50,483 nt of DNA from Streptomyces aureus (lineage in GTDB: Bacteria > Actinomycetota > Actinomycetes > Streptomycetales > Streptomycetaceae): contig NZ_LIPQ01000004.1 in assembly GCF_001418135.1 (NCBI RefSeq), positions 1 to 50,483 on the forward strand. The letters run 5' to 3'. Shown in pieces: positions 34,998 through 42,193 of this stretch. How positions within the stretch are numbered: position 1 is the first letter of the stretch; each line of letters opens with the position of its first letter. The translations under genes and the position numbers were made by a program. The notes beneath the pieces were generated by a model. That model was given only the letters and a program-made list of their open reading frames with translations, had not been told where the DNA came from and searched no databases.

Positions 34998-35438
34998 CTA
35001 GCGCAGTGCGGTCGGATGCACGTGCCTCCAAGCCGTGCGGATTCCACCGAGCAGCTCGCGTTGTTCTTTGATCCAACCGCGGTTCACTTCCAGGCTGATG
35101 GCCACCCGAGTTGTCTGCTGGTCGGCGACCGTGACAGTGATCTGGTCCTGGTCGTCTTCCCTGTCCACGAGCTGGATGCCTATCTCGGCTACTCGGGCGT
35201 GCTCGCGCCACACCGCGTCTCGGCCGGCCTCGACCTCGTCCAGCACGTGCTCCCAGGGAGCGAGGTCGGACGGCTCGACGTAGGTGCGAGTGAGTCCGGC
35301 CACGAAGTCGTTGTGCACCATCAGCTCGCCACTGGTGTCCGGAATGCCGGACACATTTGATTCATCGAGTTCAATGGCTACGCTGCCGCCGTACTTGCCA
35401 GTGATCCGCAGCAGAGTGAACCGCTCACGATCTTCCAC
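34998..35438 (-). CDS. DUF5959-like protein, 146 aa
   Basis: The protein reads MEDRERFTLLRITGKYGGSV, SGELMVHNDFVAGLTRTYVE, DLAPWEHVLDEVEAGRDAVW, EIGIQLVDREDDQDQITVTV and ISLEVNRGWIKEQRELLGGI. The order of a beta-rich half, then DLxxWExxLDxLxxGxxvxW, and a last helix of the W(I/V)xxxRxxLxxIRxAW type fits DUF5959 of streptomycetes; the assignment is tentative. There are no membrane segments. ATG at 35438 has no strong ribosome binding site but GGGCGGGACGTGGAAG lies upstream. Confidence 0.6.
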   Translation of the reverse strand: MEDRERFTLLRITGKYGGSVAIELDESNVSGIPDTSGELMVHNDFVAGLTRTYVEPSDLAPWEHVLDEVEAGRDAVWREHARVAEIGIQLVDREDDQDQITVTVADQQTTRVAISLEVNRGWIKEQRELLGGIRTAWRHVHPTALR

Positions 35439-35648
35439 GTCCCGCCCCAGGGTGTTGGCTACCCAGCTTTTTGCCGTGCAGCGTACAGGCCCTGCGGTCG
35501 GGTGACCGCGTGAGGTCGCAGAAGCGGGTGTGGACTGAAGCTGCCAAGGAGCGACGGATCATGGCCCCATACGCCGGCTCCGTAGACGGGCAGGTTGTGA
35601 GCCTGCCCGCTGTCGCTCGGATCAGGGCCGTGATCCTTAGAGGACGTC

Positions 35649-36441
35649 TTAGTTGGTGATTCGGCGGTAGCAGATGAGTGCTGCGGCGATGCCAATGAAG
35701 CCAAGAAAGTGATCTGGCATACGTTCATAGCGGCGATGTAGGCGACGGAGTCCGTTCATCCAGGCCACGGTCCGTTTAACCACCCAGCGGTGCCGGCCGA
35801 GTCGCTCCGATGACTCGATGCCCTTGCGTGCGATACGAGGCGTGATGTTCCGGTCTCGTAGCCATCGTCGAAGGTGGGGATAGTCGTGGCCCTTGTCTCC
35901 GTGAAGCTTCGCAGGACGGCGTCGGCGTGGTCCACGACGCGAGCGAATCGGCGGAATGCCCTGGACCAGGGGCTTGAGTCCTTGGCTGTCATGGGTGTTC
36001 GCCCCGGAGATGCCGGCTGAGAGAGGCAGTCCGTTGCGATCGGTCAGCAGGTGGATCTTGGATCCCATCTTGCCTCGATCGGTCGAATTCGGTCCCGTTA
36101 GGGCCCCCCTTGAGAGCCCGGAGACTGACTGAGTCGATGGCGCATCGAGACCCGTCGAGGATGCCGTCGGAACCGAGCTCGTCGAGGATCACCCGGTGAA
36201 GCTTCGCCCAGACACGGGCTTCGGTCCACTGAGAGCCGGCGATGGACCGTCTGCCAGGAAGCCCCGAAGACTGGTGGAAGCTGCCGCCACGTGCAGCCGG
36301 AGGTGGCGACGAACAGGATCGCGGCCAGAACACCACGGTCGTCAGTCTGCGACGTCCACCTCCTTGGGGACGGACCGGTGCCTCAGGCACCACTCGCAGG
36401 AGGAGTTCCCACAACTTGTCCGGCACCAGCCGCTGCGTCAT
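35649..36441 (-). pseudogene. IS5-family transposase, frameshifted
   Basis: The start MTQRLVPDKLWELLLRVVPE is normal. The middle, VLAAILFVATSGCTWRQLPP, sits in a second frame and SQWTEARVWAKLHRVILDEL returns to the first. The first Asp is in AIDSVSLRALKGG. A base gained in a G/C run at about 36105-36113 then moves the frame to TDRGKMGSKIHLLTDRNGLP, LHGDKGHDYPHLRRWLRDRN (second Asp) and HRWVVKRTVAWMNGL, where the Glu is replaced by Lys. It ends AAALICYRRITN. The copy is dead. Confidence 0.82.
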
Positions 36442-36536
36442 CTCCATGCCACCACAACGAGGGACCCGGCTGACCGGAGTCATGAGATGTGGTCGATGCT
36501 GTCCGAGACGTGGCCCGTCAGCATCCTTGAGGAACC

Positions 36537-37148
36537 ATGACCGACTACCTGCAAGCCATCTTCGACATGCTCGGCCCGGCGGAGAACCGATATGCCGACC
36601 ATGCCGCGTGGCTTCGCCTGGAGCAGGAGCTCGGCAGAGAACTCCCCACGGACTACAAGGCGATCGTCGACGCCTACGCGCCCGTCCAACTCAATGGCCA
36701 CCTCTACCTCTCGGCTCATCCGGCTTGCGCAGGAAGCGAGCTGGGCGAGGAGATCCGGTCGACGTCGAGAGCTTGGGCGGAGAGCCTGTGGGAGTCCTAC
36801 GACCTGGCTCCCGACGAGGATCCCCGTGTGATCTGCAACCGTCCGCAGATCACCTTCGGCACCCCCGACGGCCTCATCCCACTCGCCGGCACGGACCAGG
36901 GAGCCGCCATCTTCCTCGCTCCAGAAGTCCACGGATTTCCCGACGGCGTGGTCGTTCAGGGGGCAGAGGGAGAATGGGCCGGCCACCCCATGACCTTCGC
37001 CGAGTGGCTGTATCGCTATCTGATCGGTGAGGAGATGGCCGGCTGGGACAGCGCGACCTTCTACCCCGGCCCCGTCCAGCTGGAGTACCTGCCCACAGGA
37101 CCGGGAGAACGCACCCGCAAGACATACGGCCCAGAGCGCGGCATGTGA
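36537..37148 (+). CDS. SMI1/KNR4 (SUKH) family protein
   Basis: A 203-residue SUKH-domain protein. Marks are LEQELGRELPTDYKAIVDAY near residues 29-48 (the LPxDY hallmark), an aromatic hydrophobic core (NGHLYLSAHPA), PLAGTDQGAAIFLAPEV, and MTFAEWLYRYLIGEEM at the end. SUKH proteins are often immunity partners of secreted or contact-dependent nuclease toxins, but many are orphans. No toxin gene is nearby. ATG at 36537 has GAGGAACC upstream. A broken IS5 precedes it, and a second SUKH gene lies at 37897. Confidence 0.85.
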   Translation: MTDYLQAIFDMLGPAENRYADHAAWLRLEQELGRELPTDYKAIVDAYAPVQLNGHLYLSAHPACAGSELGEEIRSTSRAWAESLWESYDLAPDEDPRVICNRPQITFGTPDGLIPLAGTDQGAAIFLAPEVHGFPDGVVVQGAEGEWAGHPMTFAEWLYRYLIGEEMAGWDSATFYPGPVQLEYLPTGPGERTRKTYGPERGM

Positions 37149-37179
37149 GGTCCGCACCAAGCGAGACGACTTCTTAGCG

Positions 37180-37240
37180 CAGAGAGGGCACCCCTCACGT
37201 GATCTGGCGCCGCATCGGAACCCGCTCGATCCTCACCGAG
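37180..37240 (+). pseudogene. 3' part of the split small gene
   Basis: The plus strand reads GTPHVIWRRIGTRSILTEP. This is the expected ending of the protein whose beginning lies at 34527-34690. It has no start of its own. Confidence 0.5.
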
Positions 37241-37451
37241 CCCTGGCTGCCGAGTGTGCCCGTCGTGCCGGACCGGCAGCAGTCATGGTGTGCCGGCATC
37301 ACGCGGATTGGCTGTACTCGTTGGGTGGGGTATGAAGCAACCCACCCCTCAGGACCCGCTGGGCGAGAGCCCGGTGGTCACGGTGTGTGCGCCCGCTGAT
37401 GCCGTCGGAGCCGAGCGGTGAAGCACCTGCGACAGCGGGCCCATCCGCATT

Positions 37452-37735
37452 GGACGAGCAGACCGCCACCGTTCCCTGGACCGACGCGACCGCGCTGACC
37501 GTCCGAGCCTGACCGCCTCGCTGCCGGCCGTCCTTGACCAGCGAAGACTCTCGCCCGGCCGGATCGGGGAACTCCTGGAGGCCCACATTTCGAAAGCCCT
37601 GACGCCGATGCCAGGAGTCGGCGTCAGGATCGGAGGCCGAATCCTGATCGAGGACGGTGACGGCAGCACATTCCCGACCGCCGGCCACCTCGCTGCCTAC
37701 GTGGGACTCGCCCCGGCGACCCGGAGCTCGGTGCA
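37452..37735 (+). pseudogene. IS110-family recombinase fragment, frameshifted
   Basis: One frame reads LDEQTATVPWTDATALTV and another TPMPGVGVRIGGRILIEDGD then GSTFPTAGHLAAYVGLAPAT. This follows the C-terminal half of the intact recombinase (TSMPGIGVRTGARILIDVGD...AAYAGLVPAT) up to the point before the catalytic serine. At least two frame changes are present and both ends are missing. Confidence 0.82.
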
Positions 37736-37896
37736 CGACGTGCTCGTGGATTCGAACGGTGGGCTGGACGTCCCCACGGTCTGCGGGAAGCTCGCCCGGG
37801 ATCCTGAAGAAGCCGTCCGGCGGGGTGCCACAGCCCATCTCGGCGTGGACAGACGCCGAAGGACCTTGATTCCGAGCCGTACCGTCTGCGTGCTGC

Positions 37897-38502
37897 TCAG
37901 TCCTCGCTGATCGTTTGCAGCGCTTCGTCCCAGACGTTGCCCCCGTCGGCCCAGGTCCAGAGCCAGTGGCGCAGCGACGACGCTGCGTAACGCAGGCCGT
38001 CGTGAGGGCCCTGTCCCCAGTCCGGCTCCCAGCCGTCGGCGTCGTAGAGCAGGACCGGGTGGTCGACCGCCATCAGCGAGACGTACCACTCCATGCTGCA
38101 GCCGCCGCCCGTCAGATAGAACCATGACCGCGGCGGTGCCCAACCGGGGCGCTGGTCGTGGATGGTCAGCGCGCAATGCCAGTCCGTCAGATCCCCGGGC
38201 GAGCGGAGGCCCTCCGTCAACGACGCCAGACCCCCCTCTGGCCCAAATCCCCCGTCACCGATCTCGGTGTAGATGCGCCGGAGCAGGTCGGGCAGGCGAT
38301 ACCCGATCTTCCGTTCCGCGCGCTCCAGCTCGGCCACAGCAAGCGGAGGGAAAGGGCCCGCCGGCATGACGGTGGGGTAGGGAACCACGCCTCCTCCGGC
38401 ACCCCATGCGAGGGCGTGAAGCCTCTCCAGCAGCGCGTCGTCATCCGCGGCAGTACGGAAGGCAGGATGGGTCACGCAGCAGGAGTCTAGTGCGAGACGC
38501 AT
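37897..38502 (-). CDS. SMI1/KNR4 (SUKH) family protein
   Basis: Marks of the SUKH fold are LAVAELERAERKIGYRLPDL (the ExxLGxxLPxdl helix), LLRRIYTEIGDGGFGPEGGL (the gNGG-like turn), IHDQRPGWAPPRSWFYLTGG, and SLMAVDHPVLLYDADGWEPD. ATG at 38502 gives 201 residues; GTG at 38475 (VTHPAFRTAADDDAL) is an equally likely start, as the first nine residues have little character. Orphan SUKH genes may be immunity genes left from a lost toxin locus. It is convergent with an IS110 scrap. Confidence 0.82.
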   Translation of the reverse strand: MRLALDSCCVTHPAFRTAADDDALLERLHALAWGAGGGVVPYPTVMPAGPFPPLAVAELERAERKIGYRLPDLLRRIYTEIGDGGFGPEGGLASLTEGLRSPGDLTDWHCALTIHDQRPGWAPPRSWFYLTGGGCSMEWYVSLMAVDHPVLLYDADGWEPDWGQGPHDGLRYAASSLRHWLWTWADGGNVWDEALQTISED

Positions 38503-38805
38503 TCAGCGCACCCCGGGCCCGGGCGGGGGTGCCGCCGAGACCGCCCGAGACCCTCCGCGGGCAGGGCACAGGCCAGTGGTACTACGGGGCCCGCCCTGCA
38601 TGACCTGTCCCGACGAGACTTCGACACCTGAGCCTGACCGGCGCCCTGTACGGACGCAGACCTGCGGCGGCGGTCCGCCTGGGAAGTCCCCCACAGGCCC
38701 ACGACAGGACCGCGATGTGGGCACTCCGATCACGACCCGCAGCCCGGCACCGCCGCCCGGTGTCGGGCAGCCTGCACAAACATCTGGCGCAGAGGACGAG
38801 AAGGC
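38503..38805. other. intergenic, no gene seen
   Basis: About 300 bases between the start of the SUKH gene and the end of the receiver-like gene. There are only chance frames. Confidence 0.4.
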
Positions 38806-39195
38806 CTACTGTGGTGCGCGGAGCAGTACGGCGAGGGACGCGGCGAGTTCCGCAGGGTCCACGGGCAGGGTGATCACGGCGTCGGCGTGGCTCCAGGAAG
38901 CCAGCCAGGCGTCCTGCGGCCGTCCGATCAGAAGCAGGACCGGTGGGCAGCGGAAGACCTCGTTCTTGAGCTGTCGGCACACCCCCGCACCGCCGGCAGG
39001 CACCGCTTCGCCGTCCAGCACGCAGGCGTCTATAGGGCTTGTTTCCAGCGCCAGCAGGACCGCGGGCAGAGTCGCACACTCGACGAACGCGACCGGCGGG
39101 ACATCGGACGTGGGGCCACGGCCGATCGCCAGCCGGACTTGCGCCCGGGTACCGGCGTCGCTGCTGTACAGGAGGACCGAGACGCTCGGCAGCAT
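38806..39195 (-). CDS. receiver-like single-domain protein
   Basis: A 129-residue protein with the layout of a CheY-like receiver: VSVLLYSSDAGTRAQVRLAI at the start, then FVECATLPAVLLALETSPID, ACVLDGEAVPAGGAGVCRQL with a candidate phospho-Asp, PPVLLLIGRPQDAWLASWSH, and VDPAELAASLAVLLRA at the end. Similar proteins are conserved in streptomycetes. The N-terminal acidic pocket (SSDAG) is reduced, so it may be an unphosphorylated pseudo-receiver. ATG at 39195; an upstream ATG at 39240 is in frame but unlikely. Confidence 0.75.
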   Translation of the reverse strand: MLPSVSVLLYSSDAGTRAQVRLAIGRGPTSDVPPVAFVECATLPAVLLALETSPIDACVLDGEAVPAGGAGVCRQLKNEVFRCPPVLLLIGRPQDAWLASWSHADAVITLPVDPAELAASLAVLLRAPQ

Positions 39196-39370
39196 CGTTG
39201 CTCCGGCTGCATGATCAACATGGCGGACCACAGTCGCCACCTGCCGGCGGCAGGCAGATCCAGAGGTTCAAAGTTACATAAATCGGGGTATTTTCGCATG
39301 TTCGGCATCCGCCGGGCGCCCGCCCCGTCCCGTACCGGCAGGCATTCGACTGGCATGGCGGTGAGAACCG

Positions 39371-39592
39371 ATGACCCAGTGCAAGACCCCCGACTTCCGC
39401 ACCGGCCACCGCGGCCCCCACTGGACCCACGCCCTTCGCTGCGCCCAGAAGGCCGGAGCCGTCATCGTCACCGACGATACGGAGGAACCGGTGACCTACG
39501 CCCACGAAGCCTCCGGACCCGGCCGCTTCCGGCCCTGGATCACCGACTCAGGCTCCCGCTACGACAGCCACGACGTCCACCCCGAGTGGTAG
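39371..39592 (+). CDS. hypothetical protein, 73 aa
   Basis: A short polar protein, MTQCKTPDFRTGHRGPHWTH, with ITDSGSRYDSHDVHPEW at the end. GGTGAG lies five bases before the ATG, a reasonable start. I do not recognise the family. Confidence 0.45.
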   Translation: MTQCKTPDFRTGHRGPHWTHALRCAQKAGAVIVTDDTEEPVTYAHEASGPGRFRPWITDSGSRYDSHDVHPEW

Positions 39593-39794
39593 CCGCCGAC
39601 GGTTCCGCCCCGTACGGCCACACAGATTCACCACGACTCCGGCCAGGCACGATGGCCGGTCTCGCTGTAGGGCGCTGCCGTGCCTCATCTTGGCCGGCGG
39701 TCCGGCGGAGCAGGCGTGTCCGTCGCCGTACAGGCTCATGACGCTCAGCAGGGGTTGTCCGCCCTCCGCCAGGCCCCATCTAATCATCGACATG

Positions 39795-39816
39795 ACTACT
39801 CACTTTATTGAGTAGT
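39795..39816. promoter_or_regulatory. inverted repeat, possible operator
   Basis: ACTACTCA and TGAGTAGT form a perfect 8-base inverted repeat around the six bases CTTTAT. It is unusually AT-rich for this DNA and lies 51 bases upstream of the SGNH hydrolase gene. It looks like an operator for a dimeric regulator (for example MarR, PadR or TetR type). No regulator gene is adjacent. Confidence 0.5.
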
Positions 39817-39866
39817 ATGCGGTTCCGGGTGCGGCACGCTGATGCCGCGGGAGAGACGGACGGCGC

Positions 39867-40664
39867 ATGAGTAACGGTCAGTACGTGCGGTACGTCGCGC
39901 TGGGCGACAGCCAGACCGAGGGGGTCGGCGACGGCGACGACATCACCGGGCTGCGTGGCTTCGCGGACCGCCTCGCCGAGAGGATCGCGACGGTGAGCCC
40001 CGAGGTCCGGTACGCCAACCTGGCCATCCGGGGCCGGCTCGCCGGACAGGTCCGCGCGGAGCAGCTCGGCCCCGCGCTCGCCCTCCGCCCCGACGTCGCC
40101 ACTGTGGTCGCCGGGGTCAACGACCTGCTGCGACCCCGGTTCGACCCGGACGAGACCGCGGCCCATGTGGAGGCGATGTTCGCCGCGCTCACCAGCACGG
40201 GCGCACACGTCGCGACTGTCACGATCCCCGACATCACCCGTATCGCGCCCATCGCCCGCCCCGTCGCACCCCGGATCGCCGCCCTCAACGACCGCATACG
40301 GCTGGCAGCGGCCCGGCACGGCGTCGCTCTCGCCGAGACCTCTCCGCACGCCGCCGCCACCGATCGGCGTCTCTGGGCCGCGGACCGACTGCATGCGAGC
40401 CCGCTGGGACACGATCGGATCTCCGCCGCGCTCGCCCACGCGCTCGGCCTGCCGGGCAGCGACGACTCGTGGACCCTGGAGCTGGCTCCCGACACGGACG
40501 CGGCCGCCGGCGCGGTACGCACGGCAGCCGCCGAACTACGCTGGGCCGCGGGGTTCCTCGGCCCCTGGCTGGTACGCCGCCTGCGGGGCCGCTCCTCCGG
40601 CGACGGCCGCGCCGCCCGGCGCCCGGAGCTGCTGCCCGTGGCGATGCCGCCGGTCAGCACCTGA
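39867..40664 (+). CDS. SGNH/GDSL-type hydrolase
   Basis: A 265-residue esterase of the SGNH superfamily. Block I is GDSQTEG with Ser15 as nucleophile, block II Gly is in NLAIRGR near 55, block III is GVND with Asn85, and block V is DRLHAS with Asp173 and His176. There is no signal peptide, so it should act in the cytoplasm. The C-terminal 60 residues (ELRWAAGFLGPWLVRRLRGR) are basic and helical and may touch membrane. ATG at 39867; no strong Shine-Dalgarno. An inverted repeat upstream may control it. Substrate unknown. Confidence 0.9.
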   Translation: MSNGQYVRYVALGDSQTEGVGDGDDITGLRGFADRLAERIATVSPEVRYANLAIRGRLAGQVRAEQLGPALALRPDVATVVAGVNDLLRPRFDPDETAAHVEAMFAALTSTGAHVATVTIPDITRIAPIARPVAPRIAALNDRIRLAAARHGVALAETSPHAAATDRRLWAADRLHASPLGHDRISAALAHALGLPGSDDSWTLELAPDTDAAAGAVRTAAAELRWAAGFLGPWLVRRLRGRSSGDGRAARRPELLPVAMPPVST

Positions 40665-40766
40665 ACAACAAGAGCGCCGCGCGGCCGTAGCGCGACGATC
40701 GCGGCCGAGCCGAGTGGGCGTTCCCTTCCGACGGGGTAGCGCGTTGCTCCGACCCAGTACGGTTGC

Positions 40767-40886
40767 GATGCCGACGGGATTCGAACCCGCGAGACAGACA
40801 GGGGCAAGGCCGCCCCGTCTCCGTCACTCGCCGCGAGGGGGCCCTCCCCCACGGCGATCGCATTGGACCGCTCTGCCACGGCACGC
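40767..40886 (-). tRNA. tRNA-like element with oversized arms (probably not a working tRNA)
   Basis: On the minus strand GTGCCG and CGGCAT form an acceptor-like stem. A D-arm (GCAGAGCGGTCCAATGC) and a standard T-arm (GCGGGTTCGAATCCCGT) are clear. In place of the anticodon arm is an 11-bp broken hairpin, TCGCCG...CGGCGA closing over GGGGG...CCCCC. The variable arm is also very long (GACGGA, GGGGC...GCCCC, TCTGTC). The total is about 120 bases, well above a normal 75-95, and no anticodon can be placed. It is either a decayed tRNA or a separate structured RNA. No CCA is encoded. Confidence 0.45.
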
Positions 40887-40897
40887 AACCTGCAGGA

Positions 40898-40972
40898 CCA
40901 CGCGCAGTCCCACTCGCACTCAGGATAGAGACGTCGTTCGTCACAGACGAGTCCATATTTGAGACCCGACGA
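40898..40972 (-). repeat. 75-bp dispersed repeat, copy 2
   Basis: Matches 2663-2737 without gaps and with about eight mismatches. On the minus strand it ends 12 bases before the tRNA-like element, so it may hold its promoter, or be a conserved insertion flank. Confidence 0.85.
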
Positions 40973-41047
40973 TCGTTGCGAAGCCGTAGGCCTCTGCGGC
41001 TTGATCGGTGACCGGCCCTCTCCACCCTCAGCCGGCCCGAGGGCTTC

Positions 41048-41272
41048 AGAGGCAGGCCAGCGGGACGTCCTTCTCGATGCAGAGTCGCAGAATGTCCGCC
41101 AAGCCGGCGGGAGTCCGTGATGTGCTGCAAGCGGGAGCTGGTCGCCGGCCTCACTCGCCCACTGGTCGGTGATCGCCTTCAACCGAGGCAGGAACACCGC
41201 GCAGTCGGCGGGCGCGAGGTCGTCACCGCCGGTATCCGGATGACCGAGGGGTGGCTCCAGAACAGTGGCCAC
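41048..41272 (-). pseudogene. remnant of a hypothetical gene
   Basis: The minus strand reads CAVFLPRLKAITDQWASEAG. In shifted frames it continues LQHITDSRRL and LADILRLCIEKDVPLACL with a TGA. The pieces join into a plausible C-terminus of an unknown protein. Two frame changes are needed. Confidence 0.35.
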
Positions 41273-41381
41273 CTCGTTCCTCGGACGCTCGCCCGACCCC
41301 CGCGTCTCAGAGAGGACGAGCTTCTCGGCTCGACAGACCCGTCCTAAGCTCGACCGGCATCAACAGAACCAGGGGGAATAG

Positions 41382-42104
41382 ATGGACTGGCAGTGCGCAA
41401 AGTGCGGGGAGCCCATCGCCTTCGCCGACGGGGAGTCGATAGTGGACGCCACCCGCCGCCACTCACGCGAAGCCGTACACGCGTGGACTGGTGCACAGCG
41501 GACACATCCGAACGGCGCTGAGCAGCGGTGGCTCACGCCGTCCGAGCGCGCCGACCGCTCCGACCGCTCCGACCGCTCCTCGACCTCCCGTCCTGAGTCC
41601 GTTGACCTGTCCGGGCACAGCGCTGCTCGCCCCCGAGAGGGAACGGTGAAGAAGGCCAACGGAGCCGAGAGGTGGGGCCCCGCGGGCGCCGCCCTCTACC
41701 TCGTCGCCGGTCTCGTGATCGCCATCGGCTTCATGGCCTTCCCCGCCGGCTCTGCCGGGAAGCCAGACCCCAGCCCCTCGGGGCCGTCCACCGTCCTGCA
41801 CCCCGGGCCCGACGGCAGCCCTTCTGAGCCGTACACCGCTTCGATCACCGAGCCCGAGGACAGCTCCACCCCGACGTCGCCCACACCTGTCGGCTCCTCT
41901 GCCCCCGCGTACATCCCCGAGCCGGGCGACGGCACGAACACCGCAGGCGGCCGGCCTCGCGACGCACGCGACAACGACAGCTACTACGACGGGAACTACG
42001 ACAACGACGACGAGTGGCACCGCGACCACGGCAACCCTGACGAGTATTACGACGGCGACTACGGCAACGACGACGACTACCACCGCAAGTACGGCAGGGA
42101 CTGA
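41382..42104 (+). CDS. single-pass membrane protein with acidic repeat tail, 240 aa
   Basis: Not a recognised family. The N-terminus has a CxxC pair (MDWQCAKCGEPIAFADG) like half of a zinc ribbon. A Ser/Arg/Asp-rich stretch (ERADRSDRSDRSSTSRPES) precedes one membrane helix near residues 103-122 (GAALYLVAGLVIAIGFMAFP). The outer part is Pro/Ser-rich and ends in an acidic tyrosine-rich tail with two similar units, YYDGNYDNDDEWHRDHGN and YYDGDYGNDDDYHRKYGR. ATG at 41382 has GGGGGA at five bases. A strong terminator follows. The tail might bind metal, but that is only inference. Confidence 0.75.
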   Translation: MDWQCAKCGEPIAFADGESIVDATRRHSREAVHAWTGAQRTHPNGAEQRWLTPSERADRSDRSDRSSTSRPESVDLSGHSAARPREGTVKKANGAERWGPAGAALYLVAGLVIAIGFMAFPAGSAGKPDPSPSGPSTVLHPGPDGSPSEPYTASITEPEDSSTPTSPTPVGSSAPAYIPEPGDGTNTAGGRPRDARDNDSYYDGNYDNDDEWHRDHGNPDEYYDGDYGNDDDYHRKYGRD

Positions 42105-42136
42105 CCGTTCGCTCGGCCAGGCGCCTCGGCACAGCC

Positions 42137-42178
42137 GAAAGGGCGCCCGGCCTGAAGTTCCAGGCCGGGCGCCCTTTC
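42137..42178. terminator. strong bidirectional terminator
   Basis: An 18-bp perfect stem (GAAAGGGCGCCCGGCCTG and its complement) with the six-base loop AAGTTC lies between convergent genes. A-rich and T-rich ends allow termination in both directions. Confidence 0.9.
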
Positions 42179-42193
42179 GTCGGGGCGTGCGCG

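Noticed and set aside
40767-40886. Selenocysteine tRNA
   Set aside because: It has a long variable arm, but the acceptor stem is short, the anticodon arm is not a 5+7+5 unit and no TCA anticodon is present.
39878-41272. Minus-strand open frame of about 460 codons
   Set aside because: It runs through the tRNA-like element, the 75-bp repeat and the antisense of the SGNH hydrolase. No single protein can be meant.
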